Source: Flavobacteriales bacterium (lineage in GTDB: Bacteria; Bacteroidota; Bacteroidia; NS11-12g; UBA9320). Taken from it: DNA of 64,000 nucleotides. The notes under the pieces were generated by a model. The model was not told the origin of the DNA and searched no databases. It saw nothing but the letters and a program-made list of their open reading frames with translations. Shown here one piece after another: positions 18,329 through 27,825 of the stretch (within the stretch, counting starts at the first letter, position 1; each line of letters begins with the position of its first letter). The DNA lies in the NCBI GenBank assembly GCA_020635455.1, contig JACJZT010000007.1, positions 1 through 64,000 on the forward strand, read 5' to 3'. Position numbers and translations under genes: made by a program.

Positions 18329-20755
18329 ATGTTACATCTGAATCATAAATTTTATACGATAAGTTTATTTAAAAATCCGTTATATATTTTGCCCCTGGTA
18401 CTTATCATGCCGTTATATACAGTAACAGAGGCACAACACATTGATAAAGATCTTGTTGGTCTGGCAACTCCATTAACTTTAAGTGTGGGCGATACGCTCG
18501 AATTTTTACCCGGAGATTACTTTACTTTTCCTGAAAAGATCGATTCATTTTCAATACCAAATGGAGTAAGCCTCCATAACAAGTCGAAAACCGGAACGGT
18601 ACAACTGGTCTTAAAGAATTCAGATCTGATCAGATCCGGAAGCCTGGGAATATATTTGGCTTATAAACGCTATGACCTGCCATTGAAATACCGATATAAA
18701 AAAAGGATAAGACTTGCCTTTAAAGATACTTTTAAGAACAACCAATGGTATTTGGCAAGTGATCTTAATGGATGGAATCCTGGTGTTAGTCCTTTTAAAA
18801 GATATGGTGACAGCCTTTCCATCGAGTTGAATCTCAGCCCGGGTGAATATGCTTATCAGTTCGTAAAAAACAAAGAATGGCAATTGGACCCAAACAATAA
18901 ACTTAAAAAAAGCAATGGACAAGGCGGGTACAATTCGGTGTTAGTAGTACCTGAACCTGAAAGGGAAAAGATCCCGTATTTATATACCTTGAGAAACAAC
19001 GATACTGCTTTTACCATTGCAGCGGTATGCAAGGGAAATGTTGTTGTTACAGCCTTTCTGGAGAATTCGATCCTCGCGGAGATCAAAATTGTTTCGCACG
19101 GCGACACCGCGCTTTATACCTATAAAATTCCAAAAATAAATACTCCCGGGAAGCGAAAACACATCCGAATTTTTTCGCATAGCGAATATACTTCCGGGAA
19201 TGATCTTTTGATCCCTTTAGAGAATGGCAAGGTTCTTGACAATTATCGAAATCTTGAAAGATCCGATCTCGAATCCAATATCCTGTATTTCATGATGGTT
19301 GACCGCTTTAATAATGCGGACCCGACCAACGATTATAAAATGGATGAGAAACTGGTTAAATCCAAAGCCCAGTTTAAGGGTGGAGACTTATCCGGAATAA
19401 CTGAAAAGATCAGCTCCGGATACTTTGACCGACTTGGTATCAATTCAATTTGGTTATCGCCAATAAGCAGAAACCCCCGGGGCGCCTGGGGACAATTTAA
19501 AGATCCCGACACGAAATTTTCTTCTTATCACGGATACTGGCCTATCGGTTTAACAAAAATAGACGCTCGTTTTGGGACCGACAACGATCTTAAAGTACTG
19601 ATTTCTGAAGCTCACAAGCATAAAATTAATGTTTTACTTGATTATGTGGCACATCATGTGCACATCGAACATCCCCTCGTAAAACAACAACCTGAATGGT
19701 TCACTTCCTTGTATTTACCCGACGGGACGCTTAATACCGAAAAATGGGACGAATACAGGTTAACAACATGGTTTGACACCTTTTTACCTACCCTTAACCT
19801 GGGAGATAAAAAAGTAGCCGAATATATGGTCGACAGTGCTTTGTACTGGCTAAAAAACTACGCAATCGATGGTTTTCGACACGACGCAACCAAGCACATT
19901 CCGCTCAATTTTTGGCGGACCTTGAGTCATAAAATAAAGAAAGAGGTAAGTATTCCACAAGACAAACTGATCTATCAAATAGGGGAAACTTATGGGAACA
20001 ATGAATTGATAGAGAGCTATATTAATTCCGGGATGCTCAATGCTCAATTTGATTTTAATTTATACGATGCCCTCCTACCGGTCTTTGCCCAAAATAGATC
20101 CTTTATACAACTTGAACAAGCCTTAAGATCTTCTTTCGAACATTATGGTCACCATCATCTAATGGGAAACATCTGTGGAAATCAGGATAAACCAAGGTTT
20201 ATAAGTTATGCTGACGGACAGATCAATGAAAAAATGCCCTGGATCGAGACCAAACGCCTTGGCTGGAAAAAAAACATTGAAGTAAGCGATACCAATGCTT
20301 ACAAAAAACTTGCTTCTGCCGAGGCCTTCAATCTCACCATTCCGGGTATACCGGTAATCTATTACGGTGATGAGATAGGAATGCCCGGTGCTAATGATCC
20401 TGACAACCGAAGAATGATGAAATTTGAAAACCTGAATGAACGTGAATCGGGACTAAGGGAACTTACCGCAAAACTTATTAATTTCCGAAGGACCAATATG
20501 TCTTTGATGTATGGTGATTTTCAGTTTTTAAGCATCACAGACGACCTGATGGCATACAGTAGAAAGTATTTTGATGAAATAATTTGGATAATATTCAATA
20601 AAACCGATCGCTTTATAGACTTCGAATACAAAAGACCGGCCGGATATAAAGAGATCATACAATTTGGCGAACGTTACACCTACAACACTTTTGACATCAA
20701 GATCAGGGTTGAACCCTATTCTTTTTCAATTATGAAATGGACAAAAAAGAAATAA
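18329..20755 (+). CDS. Secreted GH13 alpha-amylase family enzyme with N-terminal CBM48-like domain
   Basis: An exported alpha-glucan hydrolase of 808 residues. A signal peptide covers roughly residues 14-36 (LYILPLVLIMPLY...TEAQ). Residues about 135-210 resemble a CBM48/glycogen-binding sandwich: WYLASDLNGWNPG and GEYAYQFVKNKEW. The GH13 barrel starts near residue 320 (NILYFMMVDRFNNADPTNDY). Catalytic motifs are GFRHDATKH (nucleophile Asp518), IGETYG (acid/base Glu553) and GNQDKPR (Asp620), with VAHHVH as region I. Layout and motifs resemble neopullulanase/cyclomaltodextrinase-type enzymes such as SusA. It lies 81 bases after the phosphorylase gene. It likely cuts maltodextrin in the periplasm. 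Confidence 0.9.
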   Translation: MLHLNHKFYTISLFKNPLYILPLVLIMPLYTVTEAQHIDKDLVGLATPLTLSVGDTLEFLPGDYFTFPEKIDSFSIPNGVSLHNKSKTGTVQLVLKNSDLIRSGSLGIYLAYKRYDLPLKYRYKKRIRLAFKDTFKNNQWYLASDLNGWNPGVSPFKRYGDSLSIELNLSPGEYAYQFVKNKEWQLDPNNKLKKSNGQGGYNSVLVVPEPEREKIPYLYTLRNNDTAFTIAAVCKGNVVVTAFLENSILAEIKIVSHGDTALYTYKIPKINTPGKRKHIRIFSHSEYTSGNDLLIPLENGKVLDNYRNLERSDLESNILYFMMVDRFNNADPTNDYKMDEKLVKSKAQFKGGDLSGITEKISSGYFDRLGINSIWLSPISRNPRGAWGQFKDPDTKFSSYHGYWPIGLTKIDARFGTDNDLKVLISEAHKHKINVLLDYVAHHVHIEHPLVKQQPEWFTSLYLPDGTLNTEKWDEYRLTTWFDTFLPTLNLGDKKVAEYMVDSALYWLKNYAIDGFRHDATKHIPLNFWRTLSHKIKKEVSIPQDKLIYQIGETYGNNELIESYINSGMLNAQFDFNLYDALLPVFAQNRSFIQLEQALRSSFEHYGHHHLMGNICGNQDKPRFISYADGQINEKMPWIETKRLGWKKNIEVSDTNAYKKLASAEAFNLTIPGIPVIYYGDEIGMPGANDPDNRRMMKFENLNERESGLRELTAKLINFRRTNMSLMYGDFQFLSITDDLMAYSRKYFDEIIWIIFNKTDRFIDFEYKRPAGYKEIIQFGERYTYNTFDIKIRVEPYSFSIMKWTKKK

Positions 20756-20757
20756 AT

Positions 20758-22152
20758 ATGAATAAGATACTTCTGTTAAATTACTTGTTGATACTTTCTT
20801 TATGCTTCGCGCAATGCGGTGAAAAGAAAAGCACAGACAAAACCGAAAACAAAACCGTTAACACGGCTTATGGAACGCCCGAATGGGTCAATAATGCCGT
20901 TATTTATGAAGTTAACCTAAGGCAGTTTTCAATCGAAGGAAATATAAAAGGATTCAGAAACCGATTGGACAGCGTTAAAAAACTAGGAGTAGATATACTC
21001 TGGTTCATGCCTTTACAACCCATCGGTATAAAAAACAGGAAAGGAAGTTTGGGAAGCTATTACTCTGTGCGGGATTACAAAGCAATAAACGAAGAATTTG
21101 GAACTGACAACGATTTTAAGAATCTGGTCCAGGTTTGCCATGAAATGGGTTTTAAGGTAATAATTGACTGGGTGGCGAACCATACAGCCTGGGATCATAA
21201 GTGGATCAGTGAACACTCTGATTGGTACACAAAAGATAAAGACGGCAACATAATTCCTCCGGTGGCAGACTGGAGCGATGTAGCCGACCTGAACTATGAT
21301 AAAAAAGAAATGAGAGATGAAATGATCTCGTCGATGTTATGGTGGGTAGATGAATTTGATATCGACGGTTTCAGATGCGATGTTGCAGGAAGTGTTCCAA
21401 CAGATTTTTGGGAAACGGCTACCGAAAAACTTAATCAAAAAAAACAGGTATTCATGTTGGCTGAAGCTGAGCAACCCGATCACCTTACAAAAGCGTTTAA
21501 CGCCTGCTATGGTTGGGAATTGCATCACATTCTGAAGGAAATTTACAAGGGAAAACAAAATGCTGATAGCCTGGTTTCCTATTTTAACGGGAGCAGCAAA
21601 AATTTCCCTGAGAACACTATAAAAATGAATTTTGTTGCCAACCACGACGAAAACACCTGGAACGGAACAACGAGAGAACTTTTTGGAGAATCCGAAGATC
21701 TAATGACGGTACTTACCTTCAGCATTGACGGCTTGCCTTTGGTATACAATGGGATGGAGGCCGGCCTTGATAAAAGGTTGAAATTCTTTGATAAGGACAT
21801 TATCGACTGGAATTTGCCTGGGCACAAGGATCGGTTTGAATTCTACCGTCAATTGATCGAAATACGGCACAAGAATCCTGCCTTATGGTCGAATGTTGAC
21901 GGACAAACCTTTACAAGAGTTTTCAAAAACGAAAAGAACGTTTACGGATTTATACGCCAATCCGGAGAAAACAGAGTGTTGGCGGTGTTTAACCTTTCAG
22001 GTGAAACCGTTAAAATGGATGCATTGGAAATTCCCGCTCTTGAACAGTATTATTTAAGGATGTACAAAAACATGGTAACCGACGGAGAACACCTTTATCA
22101 GTTGGGTCCATGGGGGTACTCATTGAGTACTTGGAACGAACCTTCGTCTTAA
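20758..22152 (+). CDS. GH13 alpha-amylase family lipoprotein
   Basis: A 464-residue predicted lipoprotein from ATG 20758; an ATG at 20737 lies inside the previous gene and would place a charged stretch before the signal. The lipobox is LCFAQC (Cys20). The GH13 barrel has all four regions: DWVANHTAWDH, GFRCDVAG (nucleophile Asp208), LAEAEQP (acid/base Glu236) and ANHDENTW (Asp297). The early segment GTPEWVNNAVIYEVNLRQF is typical of this subfamily. It is shorter than the preceding amylase and lacks an added sugar-binding domain. It follows the upstream stop by two bases and so shares its operon. Likely membrane-anchored maltodextrin breakdown. Confidence 0.9.
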   Translation: MNKILLLNYLLILSLCFAQCGEKKSTDKTENKTVNTAYGTPEWVNNAVIYEVNLRQFSIEGNIKGFRNRLDSVKKLGVDILWFMPLQPIGIKNRKGSLGSYYSVRDYKAINEEFGTDNDFKNLVQVCHEMGFKVIIDWVANHTAWDHKWISEHSDWYTKDKDGNIIPPVADWSDVADLNYDKKEMRDEMISSMLWWVDEFDIDGFRCDVAGSVPTDFWETATEKLNQKKQVFMLAEAEQPDHLTKAFNACYGWELHHILKEIYKGKQNADSLVSYFNGSSKNFPENTIKMNFVANHDENTWNGTTRELFGESEDLMTVLTFSIDGLPLVYNGMEAGLDKRLKFFDKDIIDWNLPGHKDRFEFYRQLIEIRHKNPALWSNVDGQTFTRVFKNEKNVYGFIRQSGENRVLAVFNLSGETVKMDALEIPALEQYYLRMYKNMVTDGEHLYQLGPWGYSLSTWNEPSS

Positions 22153-22211
22153 GTTTATTATAGAGTGTTCAAAATATTCGGGGTTTTTATATTTTTACAT
22201 TTTTTAAGATC

Positions 22212-22544
22212 ATGCAAAAACTATCTTTATTTTTTTCAATTTTAATACTTGCATCCTGCAGTGCCAAGTTAAAAACAGTAACACAGGCTGATGCCGACAG
22301 GGGAAATGCGAAATACAATGACGTTACACTGGCTTCACTTCAGGAAGGCAAGTCAATTTTTGTCGGCAATTGCGGTAAATGCCATGGTTTGAAAGATCCA
22401 ACTTCCAGAACAGAGGAAAAGTGGAATAAAATTGTTCCGATAATGGTAAAAAAGGTCAATAAAAATGGTAAAGACGTCAAGATCACTCCAGATCAGGAAT
22501 CTTTACTGTTAAAATATCTTGTTACCATGTCTGAAGCAAAATAA
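22212..22544 (+). CDS. Small c-type cytochrome-like lipoprotein
   Basis: A 110-residue protein with a lipoprotein signal (LILASC, Cys16) and a single haem-binding CGKCH at residues 54-58. Nearby GLKDPTSRTEEKWNKIVPIM gives a possible axial Met. These features make it a membrane-anchored monohaem cytochrome c of the short class I type. It stands alone after the maltodextrin operon with a 59-base gap. An electron-transfer role is expected; its partner is not evident in the window. Confidence 0.85.
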   Translation: MQKLSLFFSILILASCSAKLKTVTQADADRGNAKYNDVTLASLQEGKSIFVGNCGKCHGLKDPTSRTEEKWNKIVPIMVKKVNKNGKDVKITPDQESLLLKYLVTMSEAK

Positions 22545-22566
22545 GTTTAAAGCATTTTTCGGTGTA

Positions 22567-23172
22567 ATGAATACAACACCAGAAGTTAACGCCTATATTG
22601 GGCGCTCTCAGGATTTTGCAAAGCCGGTCCTATCCTACTTGCGGGAGCTTATTTTAAACTCGCATCCTGGAATATCGGAAAAGATCAAATGGCAGTTTCC
22701 GGTATTTATTTATAAAAATAAAAACATGTGTTATTTGGGAGCGTTTAAAAATCATTGTTCATTGGGGTTCTGGTATTCCACATTATTGTCTGACCCACAA
22801 AACCTGCTACTTGTAAATGAGGAGAAAAACGGAATGGGCAATTTTGGAAAATTTACCAGCATTGAACACTTACCCTCTAAGGAAAATATCCTTGATTTCA
22901 TTTTTCAGTCGATGGCCCTTATCGACAAAAATGTAAAACTACCCAAAAAAGAAAATACTCCTAAAGACCTTGAAATTCCTGATTATTTTGCAAACTTTCT
23001 AAAAGCAAATGTTCCGGCTTCAATTCATTTTAACAAACTCAGTCCTTCACATAAAAAAGAATACATTGAGTGGATCGTTGATGCGAAAACTGAAAAAACA
23101 AGAACAAAGAGAATGTCTCAGTCAATAGAATGGCTGGCGAAAGGAAAAAACAGGAACTGGAAATATGAATAA
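22567..23172 (+). CDS. DUF1801/YdeI-like protein
   Basis: A 201-residue cytoplasmic protein from ATG 22567; a start at 22519 would overlap the cytochrome gene and add a mismatched tail. The first domain, with LRELILNSHPGISEKIKWQFPVF, is the DUF1801 fold; the C-terminal part ends with SPSHKKEYIEWIVDAKTEKT and RMSQSIEWLAKGK, which is the YdeI/OmpD-associated (OmdA-like) signature. The family is common in Bacteroidota; its biochemical role is not established. No operon partner is obvious. Confidence 0.85.
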   Translation: MNTTPEVNAYIGRSQDFAKPVLSYLRELILNSHPGISEKIKWQFPVFIYKNKNMCYLGAFKNHCSLGFWYSTLLSDPQNLLLVNEEKNGMGNFGKFTSIEHLPSKENILDFIFQSMALIDKNVKLPKKENTPKDLEIPDYFANFLKANVPASIHFNKLSPSHKKEYIEWIVDAKTEKTRTKRMSQSIEWLAKGKNRNWKYE

Positions 23173-23221
23173 TATCCATCATACGACAATTGGCTGAATT
23201 ACCTGCTTCCTGTTCTGAAAA

Positions 23222-23314
23222 GAAACATCATTTTCAAACAAGCAAAAATTCAAAGGGTATGAAGATCCGTTTATTCAACGCTATCAATATGATCCGGATA
23301 ATAGAATTACATAG
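23222..23314 (+). pseudogene. RHS remnant upstream of an amber codon
   Basis: In the frame of the following RHS gene these codons read ETSFSNKQKFKGYEDPFIQR then YQYDPDNRIT and a TAG at 23312-23314. The next codons continue as VLSSADGRHW. YQYDPDNRIT followed by this sequence is typical RHS core text, so the stop interrupts one continuous RHS reading frame. A TGA lies just upstream at 23216-23218, so the 5' part of the gene has been lost. The remnant starts only about 40 bases after the DUF1801 gene. Confidence 0.75.
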
Positions 23315-26300
23315 GTGTTAAGTTCAGCTGATGGAAGACATTGGGACCGCGATGCTTGTTACAATTATTTTATGCATGTACCGCTAAGAAGAACAGAAAT
23401 TTGTCAGTTAATGGTGCAAGGGCTTGATTATATTTATACCTTGCAAGGTTGGTTGAAAGGAGTGAATAGTACGAGTTTTTCATCTCAAAGGGATCCCGGG
23501 AAGGATGCCTATGAATCGGGTGATAATCAATACGTCTGTGGGGATGAATATGGATTCTCTTTGCGATATTTTGTAGGTGATTTTACACCCATAAATTTAT
23601 CCTTAAGTTCAGCAAACTATTTTGATTTAAAACAGAGTGGTTCGTTTAGCGATGCATCTCCTCAATTATACAATGGTAATATTTCCAACATGGTTACCGG
23701 CATTAGAGTGCTGGAAGAGCCAACCCTTGGAAGGGCTTTCAAATACGACCAGTTAAACCGATTGAAAGAAGCATTAAGTTTTACCGAACCGGATTACGAG
23801 GAAAACGAATGGGGCAGTTCACAAGCTTCGGATAGTTCTTGGTATGAAAGTTTCAGTTATGACGCAAATGGTAACATAACAAAACTAAAGCGTAAAGGAA
23901 ATAATTCTGGTCAGTACGTGATGGACAATCTGAATTATTATTACAGAAATCATACGAATAAATTGATCTATGTAAACGATGATGTCTCTTCATCTAGTTA
24001 TGCAAATGACATTGACGATCAGGATACCGGTAATTACGTTTACGATTACATTGGAAATCTTACAAAGGATATTAATGAAGGAATTGATACCATTGAATGG
24101 ACGGTTTATGGGAAGATAAGAAGCATAACCAGAACAACCATCGCCCTTGAAAATGACAAAGCGAGTTTATCCTTTACCTATACACCGGATGGTCACCGAT
24201 CTTCAAAAGGTGTGATAAAAGATGGCGTTGAAAATACGTACAGCTATTATGTAAGGGATGCACAAGGTAATGTAATGGCCGTATACGAATTATACAACAG
24301 CAATGGAGGGTTAGACACAAATCAATTATCCATTTCAAATATTAATTCAGATCTGATAGCTGTAAACTCCATTCAAACTTTCGCAGAATTTGCTGTAGGG
24401 CCTTTAAATGTTGATGGAATTTCGGGCTTGGCAGATGCTTATAATACCGAAATTGTAAATCAGGATAAAATTGAAGAGCTTCTTTTAGGCTTTGATCCTG
24501 TAAGCTATCTTCTTTATAATACGTCCATTCAAAATGATGTTTTGGATAATTATTCAACGACCACTTTGCTTCAAAGTCTATCTGCCTATAGTGGATTTAG
24601 TTCATTTTATTCAACACTAATGCCGAATGTTTGTTCGGATGCTCAAATTCTAAGTTTGTTGATCGGATATATGGGTCTTAGTAATTTTCTTACGGAATGG
24701 GAAAACCAAACCGGTGCGATCTATTTAATGGGAAATGACTATGCAAATTGGTTAGTAACAAATTCATATGCTATACCCCCACCATTTAACTGCTCAAATT
24801 TATTCGATGTTCAAACTTTAATTGCATCTCAATCGACTTCCACATTCTACACATATTTAGCGCAGGCAACGACATTTTATACTGAAATACAAAATGTAAT
24901 TGTTACAATGAGTCAGAGCGATATTATACAACAATTAGCAGGAGGTATCAACACCAGAAGCATTACACTTTCAACTTTTTCAACATCAGATGTATTTTCA
25001 GCCTTGGCGCAAAATGGATTGGCTACCTTATGGGGTTATATTCTTGATGAAGTTGACCCGGATTCAGATATTGTTGACTACTATCAGTCTTTGGATGAAG
25101 AAGAATTTGTCAAACAGTGTATTATTGCCATTCCAACCTTTATTGATTCATATTTGGGAAGTTACAGTGTGACGTATTACTTAAGTTTGATAGAAGGTTA
25201 TTATTCTACTCCTCAATACAACGCACTCATTGCGATGCTAACATCCAAATATTACTACCACACCCAGACATTGCAAGTTGCTGAATGGCATATGTATGGG
25301 TCAAGTCGTGTAGGTATTTATAAAGCTAATAAGCCTCTTGCAGTTATTGAAGTTAATGAAAGCATAACTGAAATTGAATACGAAACCAGGGTTAAGCATC
25401 GTTATAATGGTAAAAAGCAATACGAGTTGACAAACCATCTTGGAAATGTATTAGTTACCATCTCTGATAGGAGAACCGCCATTTGCGAAGGAGGCGGAAC
25501 AACAAGCTTCGAATCAGTAACAATTACAGCAAATGATTACTATTCCTACGGAAGTCCACTCATTGGGAGAACTTATTCTTCGGATACCTTGAAGAAGTAC
25601 CGGTTTGGATTTAATGGACAGGAAAAAGAAAATGATATATCAGGACAAGAAGGTGGGCATTTGGTTTTTGAATATCGAATTCATGATGCAAGATTAGGAA
25701 GATTTTTAAGTATTGACCCTATTGCAGCACAATACCCATGGAATAGCCCCTATGCATTTGCGGAAAATAGATGCATAGATGGAATTGATTTGGAGGGTAT
25801 GGAATGGAATTTATATTTGCCAAATTTGTTTAGATACATACCTAGATTAAGTCCTATTGACATTGTAATACCAGTACCTCCCACATTACCGGCACCGATT
25901 GTTTTACCTAAACAGAATGGGGAAACTCTTACAATTCCTAAAGATGCAACATACTATCCAGATGGAGAAAACAGGATTATTTTTCCTGAAACTGACATTG
26001 AATGGAGAACATCGCCAGCTAAATACGAAGGAGGAACTTTGGACAAGCCTATCGGTGATGAAAAACCTTGGACTGGAGGGTATCGGACACCTAAATCAAA
26101 AACTGATAAAAAAAATCAAAAGTCGAAAGATGATATTCCTGAATGGGCAAAAGGTCACAGGCCAAGGATTGGAGAGAAAGGAACCCAGTATGCTGAAAGA
26201 TTATTAAAGAGAGCTGGCAAATATGATCCAAAGAAAACCGGACCCGGGTCAGATTATAACAGATTAAAAAAGCATGCAGACCATGATTTTTATAAAACCT

Positions 26301-26407
26301 TTATTATGCCGAAGAATAAAGTTAAAGAACTTTATAATAAATTTAAAGATTATATACAGGAAATAAACGAGTACCATGAAAAGAAGAGAAAAACTGAATT
26401 GTCTTAA
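23315..26407 (+). CDS. RHS repeat core protein with C-terminal toxin-like tip (5'-truncated)
   Basis: The frame gives 1030 residues from GTG 23315 (ATG 23372 also possible). It carries RHS core text: VQGLDYIYTLQGWLKGVN, FKYDQLNRLKEA, FSYDANGNITKLKRKG, YYVRDAQGNVMAVYE and EWHMYGSSRVGIY, ending in GFNGQEKENDI and ARLGRFLSIDP. After DLEGMEW the C-terminal tip runs about 200 residues with GEKGTQYAERLL and GPGSDYNRLKKHADHDF, a candidate toxin domain I do not recognise for certain. Unusual: the N-terminus, signal peptide and most repeats are missing, an amber codon lies immediately upstream, and residues about 325-650 are an inserted block unlike RHS. An immunity candidate follows 18 bases later. 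It may no longer be secreted. Confidence 0.82.
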   Translation: MLSSADGRHWDRDACYNYFMHVPLRRTEICQLMVQGLDYIYTLQGWLKGVNSTSFSSQRDPGKDAYESGDNQYVCGDEYGFSLRYFVGDFTPINLSLSSANYFDLKQSGSFSDASPQLYNGNISNMVTGIRVLEEPTLGRAFKYDQLNRLKEALSFTEPDYEENEWGSSQASDSSWYESFSYDANGNITKLKRKGNNSGQYVMDNLNYYYRNHTNKLIYVNDDVSSSSYANDIDDQDTGNYVYDYIGNLTKDINEGIDTIEWTVYGKIRSITRTTIALENDKASLSFTYTPDGHRSSKGVIKDGVENTYSYYVRDAQGNVMAVYELYNSNGGLDTNQLSISNINSDLIAVNSIQTFAEFAVGPLNVDGISGLADAYNTEIVNQDKIEELLLGFDPVSYLLYNTSIQNDVLDNYSTTTLLQSLSAYSGFSSFYSTLMPNVCSDAQILSLLIGYMGLSNFLTEWENQTGAIYLMGNDYANWLVTNSYAIPPPFNCSNLFDVQTLIASQSTSTFYTYLAQATTFYTEIQNVIVTMSQSDIIQQLAGGINTRSITLSTFSTSDVFSALAQNGLATLWGYILDEVDPDSDIVDYYQSLDEEEFVKQCIIAIPTFIDSYLGSYSVTYYLSLIEGYYSTPQYNALIAMLTSKYYYHTQTLQVAEWHMYGSSRVGIYKANKPLAVIEVNESITEIEYETRVKHRYNGKKQYELTNHLGNVLVTISDRRTAICEGGGTTSFESVTITANDYYSYGSPLIGRTYSSDTLKKYRFGFNGQEKENDISGQEGGHLVFEYRIHDARLGRFLSIDPIAAQYPWNSPYAFAENRCIDGIDLEGMEWNLYLPNLFRYIPRLSPIDIVIPVPPTLPAPIVLPKQNGETLTIPKDATYYPDGENRIIFPETDIEWRTSPAKYEGGTLDKPIGDEKPWTGGYRTPKSKTDKKNQKSKDDIPEWAKGHRPRIGEKGTQYAERLLKRAGKYDPKKTGPGSDYNRLKKHADHDFYKTFIMPKNKVKELYNKFKDYIQEINEYHEKKRKTELS
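25545..25562 (+). repeat. 18-base RHS core block, copy 1
   Basis: CCTACGGAAGTCCACTCA occurs here in the plus orientation and twice more downstream on the minus strand. It encodes the YGSPL segment at the point where both orphan tips join RHS core sequence. Confidence 0.85.
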
Positions 26408-26425
26408 AATAAAATATATTGTATA

Positions 26426-27145
26426 ATGCATATATATAAAATTGAGGTATTAAGTCCTTCATCATTTAATAATGAGGTTTATGAAAATTTAGAAAATTTA
26501 ACCTCAATTTGGTATAACTTGGGTGAAATTACTAATGTAGATTTCAATTTTTACTCTTTCGGAAACCACAACTATTTTATGGTCTCATGCTTGGAAAAAG
26601 ATTCTCTAAATTTTTCTAATAATTATTCTGAAGCTATAAGGTTGAATTTATTAACCAAAAAAGTTAACTTAAAAGTTAAATACATTGGAGAAGATAATTC
26701 TGTATCAGTAGTTGTTTCGAGTTCTCTAAAAGAAAAATTGATTTTATTTCCAGGTAAATATTCACCATTAAGATCAATGAAGGATTTTAGCATAGTCCCT
26801 TTATATAGGATTTTAAACGAATACAAAGAATTGGATAATTATGATGACATTAAATACTGGAGAAATATGCATGATAGTTTATATCAATTATGGAGAGATG
26901 GTACTTATGAAAATTTCTCAAAATCCCAATTATCAAATATAAAGAGTAAATTTTCATTGAATGGACTTGATATTTGCAGGAGAATTGAAGGATTTAGCCA
27001 AATTGAAACTTACTATTATTTATTTAATACCTCCGCTAAAAGTAGAAAGTATTGTCCTATTTGTGGAAAAGAATCGAGCTTAGAAGTTCCTCTTTTTAAT
27101 CTTTTTGGTTTTAGATGCGATATATGCAAAATTATATCTGAATAA
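26426..27145 (+). CDS. DUF2310-like zinc-ribbon protein (candidate immunity for the RHS tip)
   Basis: A 239-residue protein, 18 bases after the RHS gene on the same strand. The C-terminus holds a four-cysteine zinc ribbon: YCPICGKES, then FRCDICK. The rest is a mixed alpha/beta region with the DUF2310-type segment WRNMHDSLYQLWRDGTYE, GLDICRRIEGFSQIETYYYLF. DUF2310 genes are found near RHS toxin genes, and position directly after a toxin-tip gene is the usual place for an immunity gene. AT content is higher than in neighbouring housekeeping genes. Immunity is inferred only from position and family. Confidence 0.72.
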   Translation: MHIYKIEVLSPSSFNNEVYENLENLTSIWYNLGEITNVDFNFYSFGNHNYFMVSCLEKDSLNFSNNYSEAIRLNLLTKKVNLKVKYIGEDNSVSVVVSSSLKEKLILFPGKYSPLRSMKDFSIVPLYRILNEYKELDNYDDIKYWRNMHDSLYQLWRDGTYENFSKSQLSNIKSKFSLNGLDICRRIEGFSQIETYYYLFNTSAKSRKYCPICGKESSLEVPLFNLFGFRCDICKIISE

Positions 27146-27247
27146 ATGTGAGTGTAAGTACCCCTAAAAATCGGACTGGATAAAATTAGGCAAAAAGCTT
27201 AATTGAATTCCTGCCATTTATTCAGTTGTAAAATGGGTAAATAGTTA

Positions 27248-27823
27248 CTACTCAAAGCACGAATTGTGATGTTCTAGTAATAATGAATTGTAGTTTTTAA
27301 GTAATATAAAACAATTGTTAATTTTCAAATTAACCTCAAATTCTTTAGTTTTAAGAAACTCTAAATAATCGTTCTGTAAGTATGGTAACTTTACTAATGA
27401 TTGCTTATTTTTTTTAAGATGCCATTTAATTGATTCGGGCATAAGTCTTTTTGAATCTAAAATTAATTTAATATCGATAGAATCTACAATTTTTACAACG
27501 TAATCGCTGTCATTTTCAAATTTAAAATCATTAAAGGGACTAAGAAATATTTTTTCACCCTTAACCTTAGAACTATCCAATCTGAAAACAATAGTTGACT
27601 TACTTAAATCATATTTAAAATTATTCAAATTAATAAATAGAACCTTTAAATCACTGACTATTCTAAAAGTTATTGATAGTATAGGATGTGAATGATCGGT
27701 AGCCACAGTTGGTTGAATTACTTCAAGATTCACAATTCTTAGTTTTAAGGAGTCACTCCTTATCTGGTTACACTCTAGTGCTAAGAACAAAAACAAAAGA
27801 TAAATCAAATTTTCCAATTTCAT
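27248..27823 (-). CDS. Hypothetical secreted or lipoprotein (candidate immunity for the HExxH tip)
   Basis: A 191-residue protein with a hydrophobic N-terminus (NLIYLLFLFLALECNQ); LALEC could be a lax lipobox with Cys18. The remainder is beta-rich without a recognised domain. Its ATG begins two bases after the stop of the upstream tip gene, so the pair is translated together, the arrangement expected for a toxin and its immunity partner. A periplasmic inhibitor would fit a protease-type toxin. No homologous family is recognised. The role is inferred from position only. Confidence 0.6.
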   Translation of the reverse strand: MKLENLIYLLFLFLALECNQIRSDSLKLRIVNLEVIQPTVATDHSHPILSITFRIVSDLKVLFINLNNFKYDLSKSTIVFRLDSSKVKGEKIFLSPFNDFKFENDSDYVVKIVDSIDIKLILDSKRLMPESIKWHLKKNKQSLVKLPYLQNDYLEFLKTKEFEVNLKINNCFILLKNYNSLLLEHHNSCFE

Positions 27824-27825
27824 GA

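Noticed and set aside
24342..24557. Minus-strand frame inside the RHS insertion
   Set aside because: The plus-strand frame is continuous with RHS text on both sides, so the opposite frame is a shadow.
27146..27247. Possible transposase relic between the two immunity candidates
   Set aside because: The segment has no readable protein in any frame and no inverted ends.
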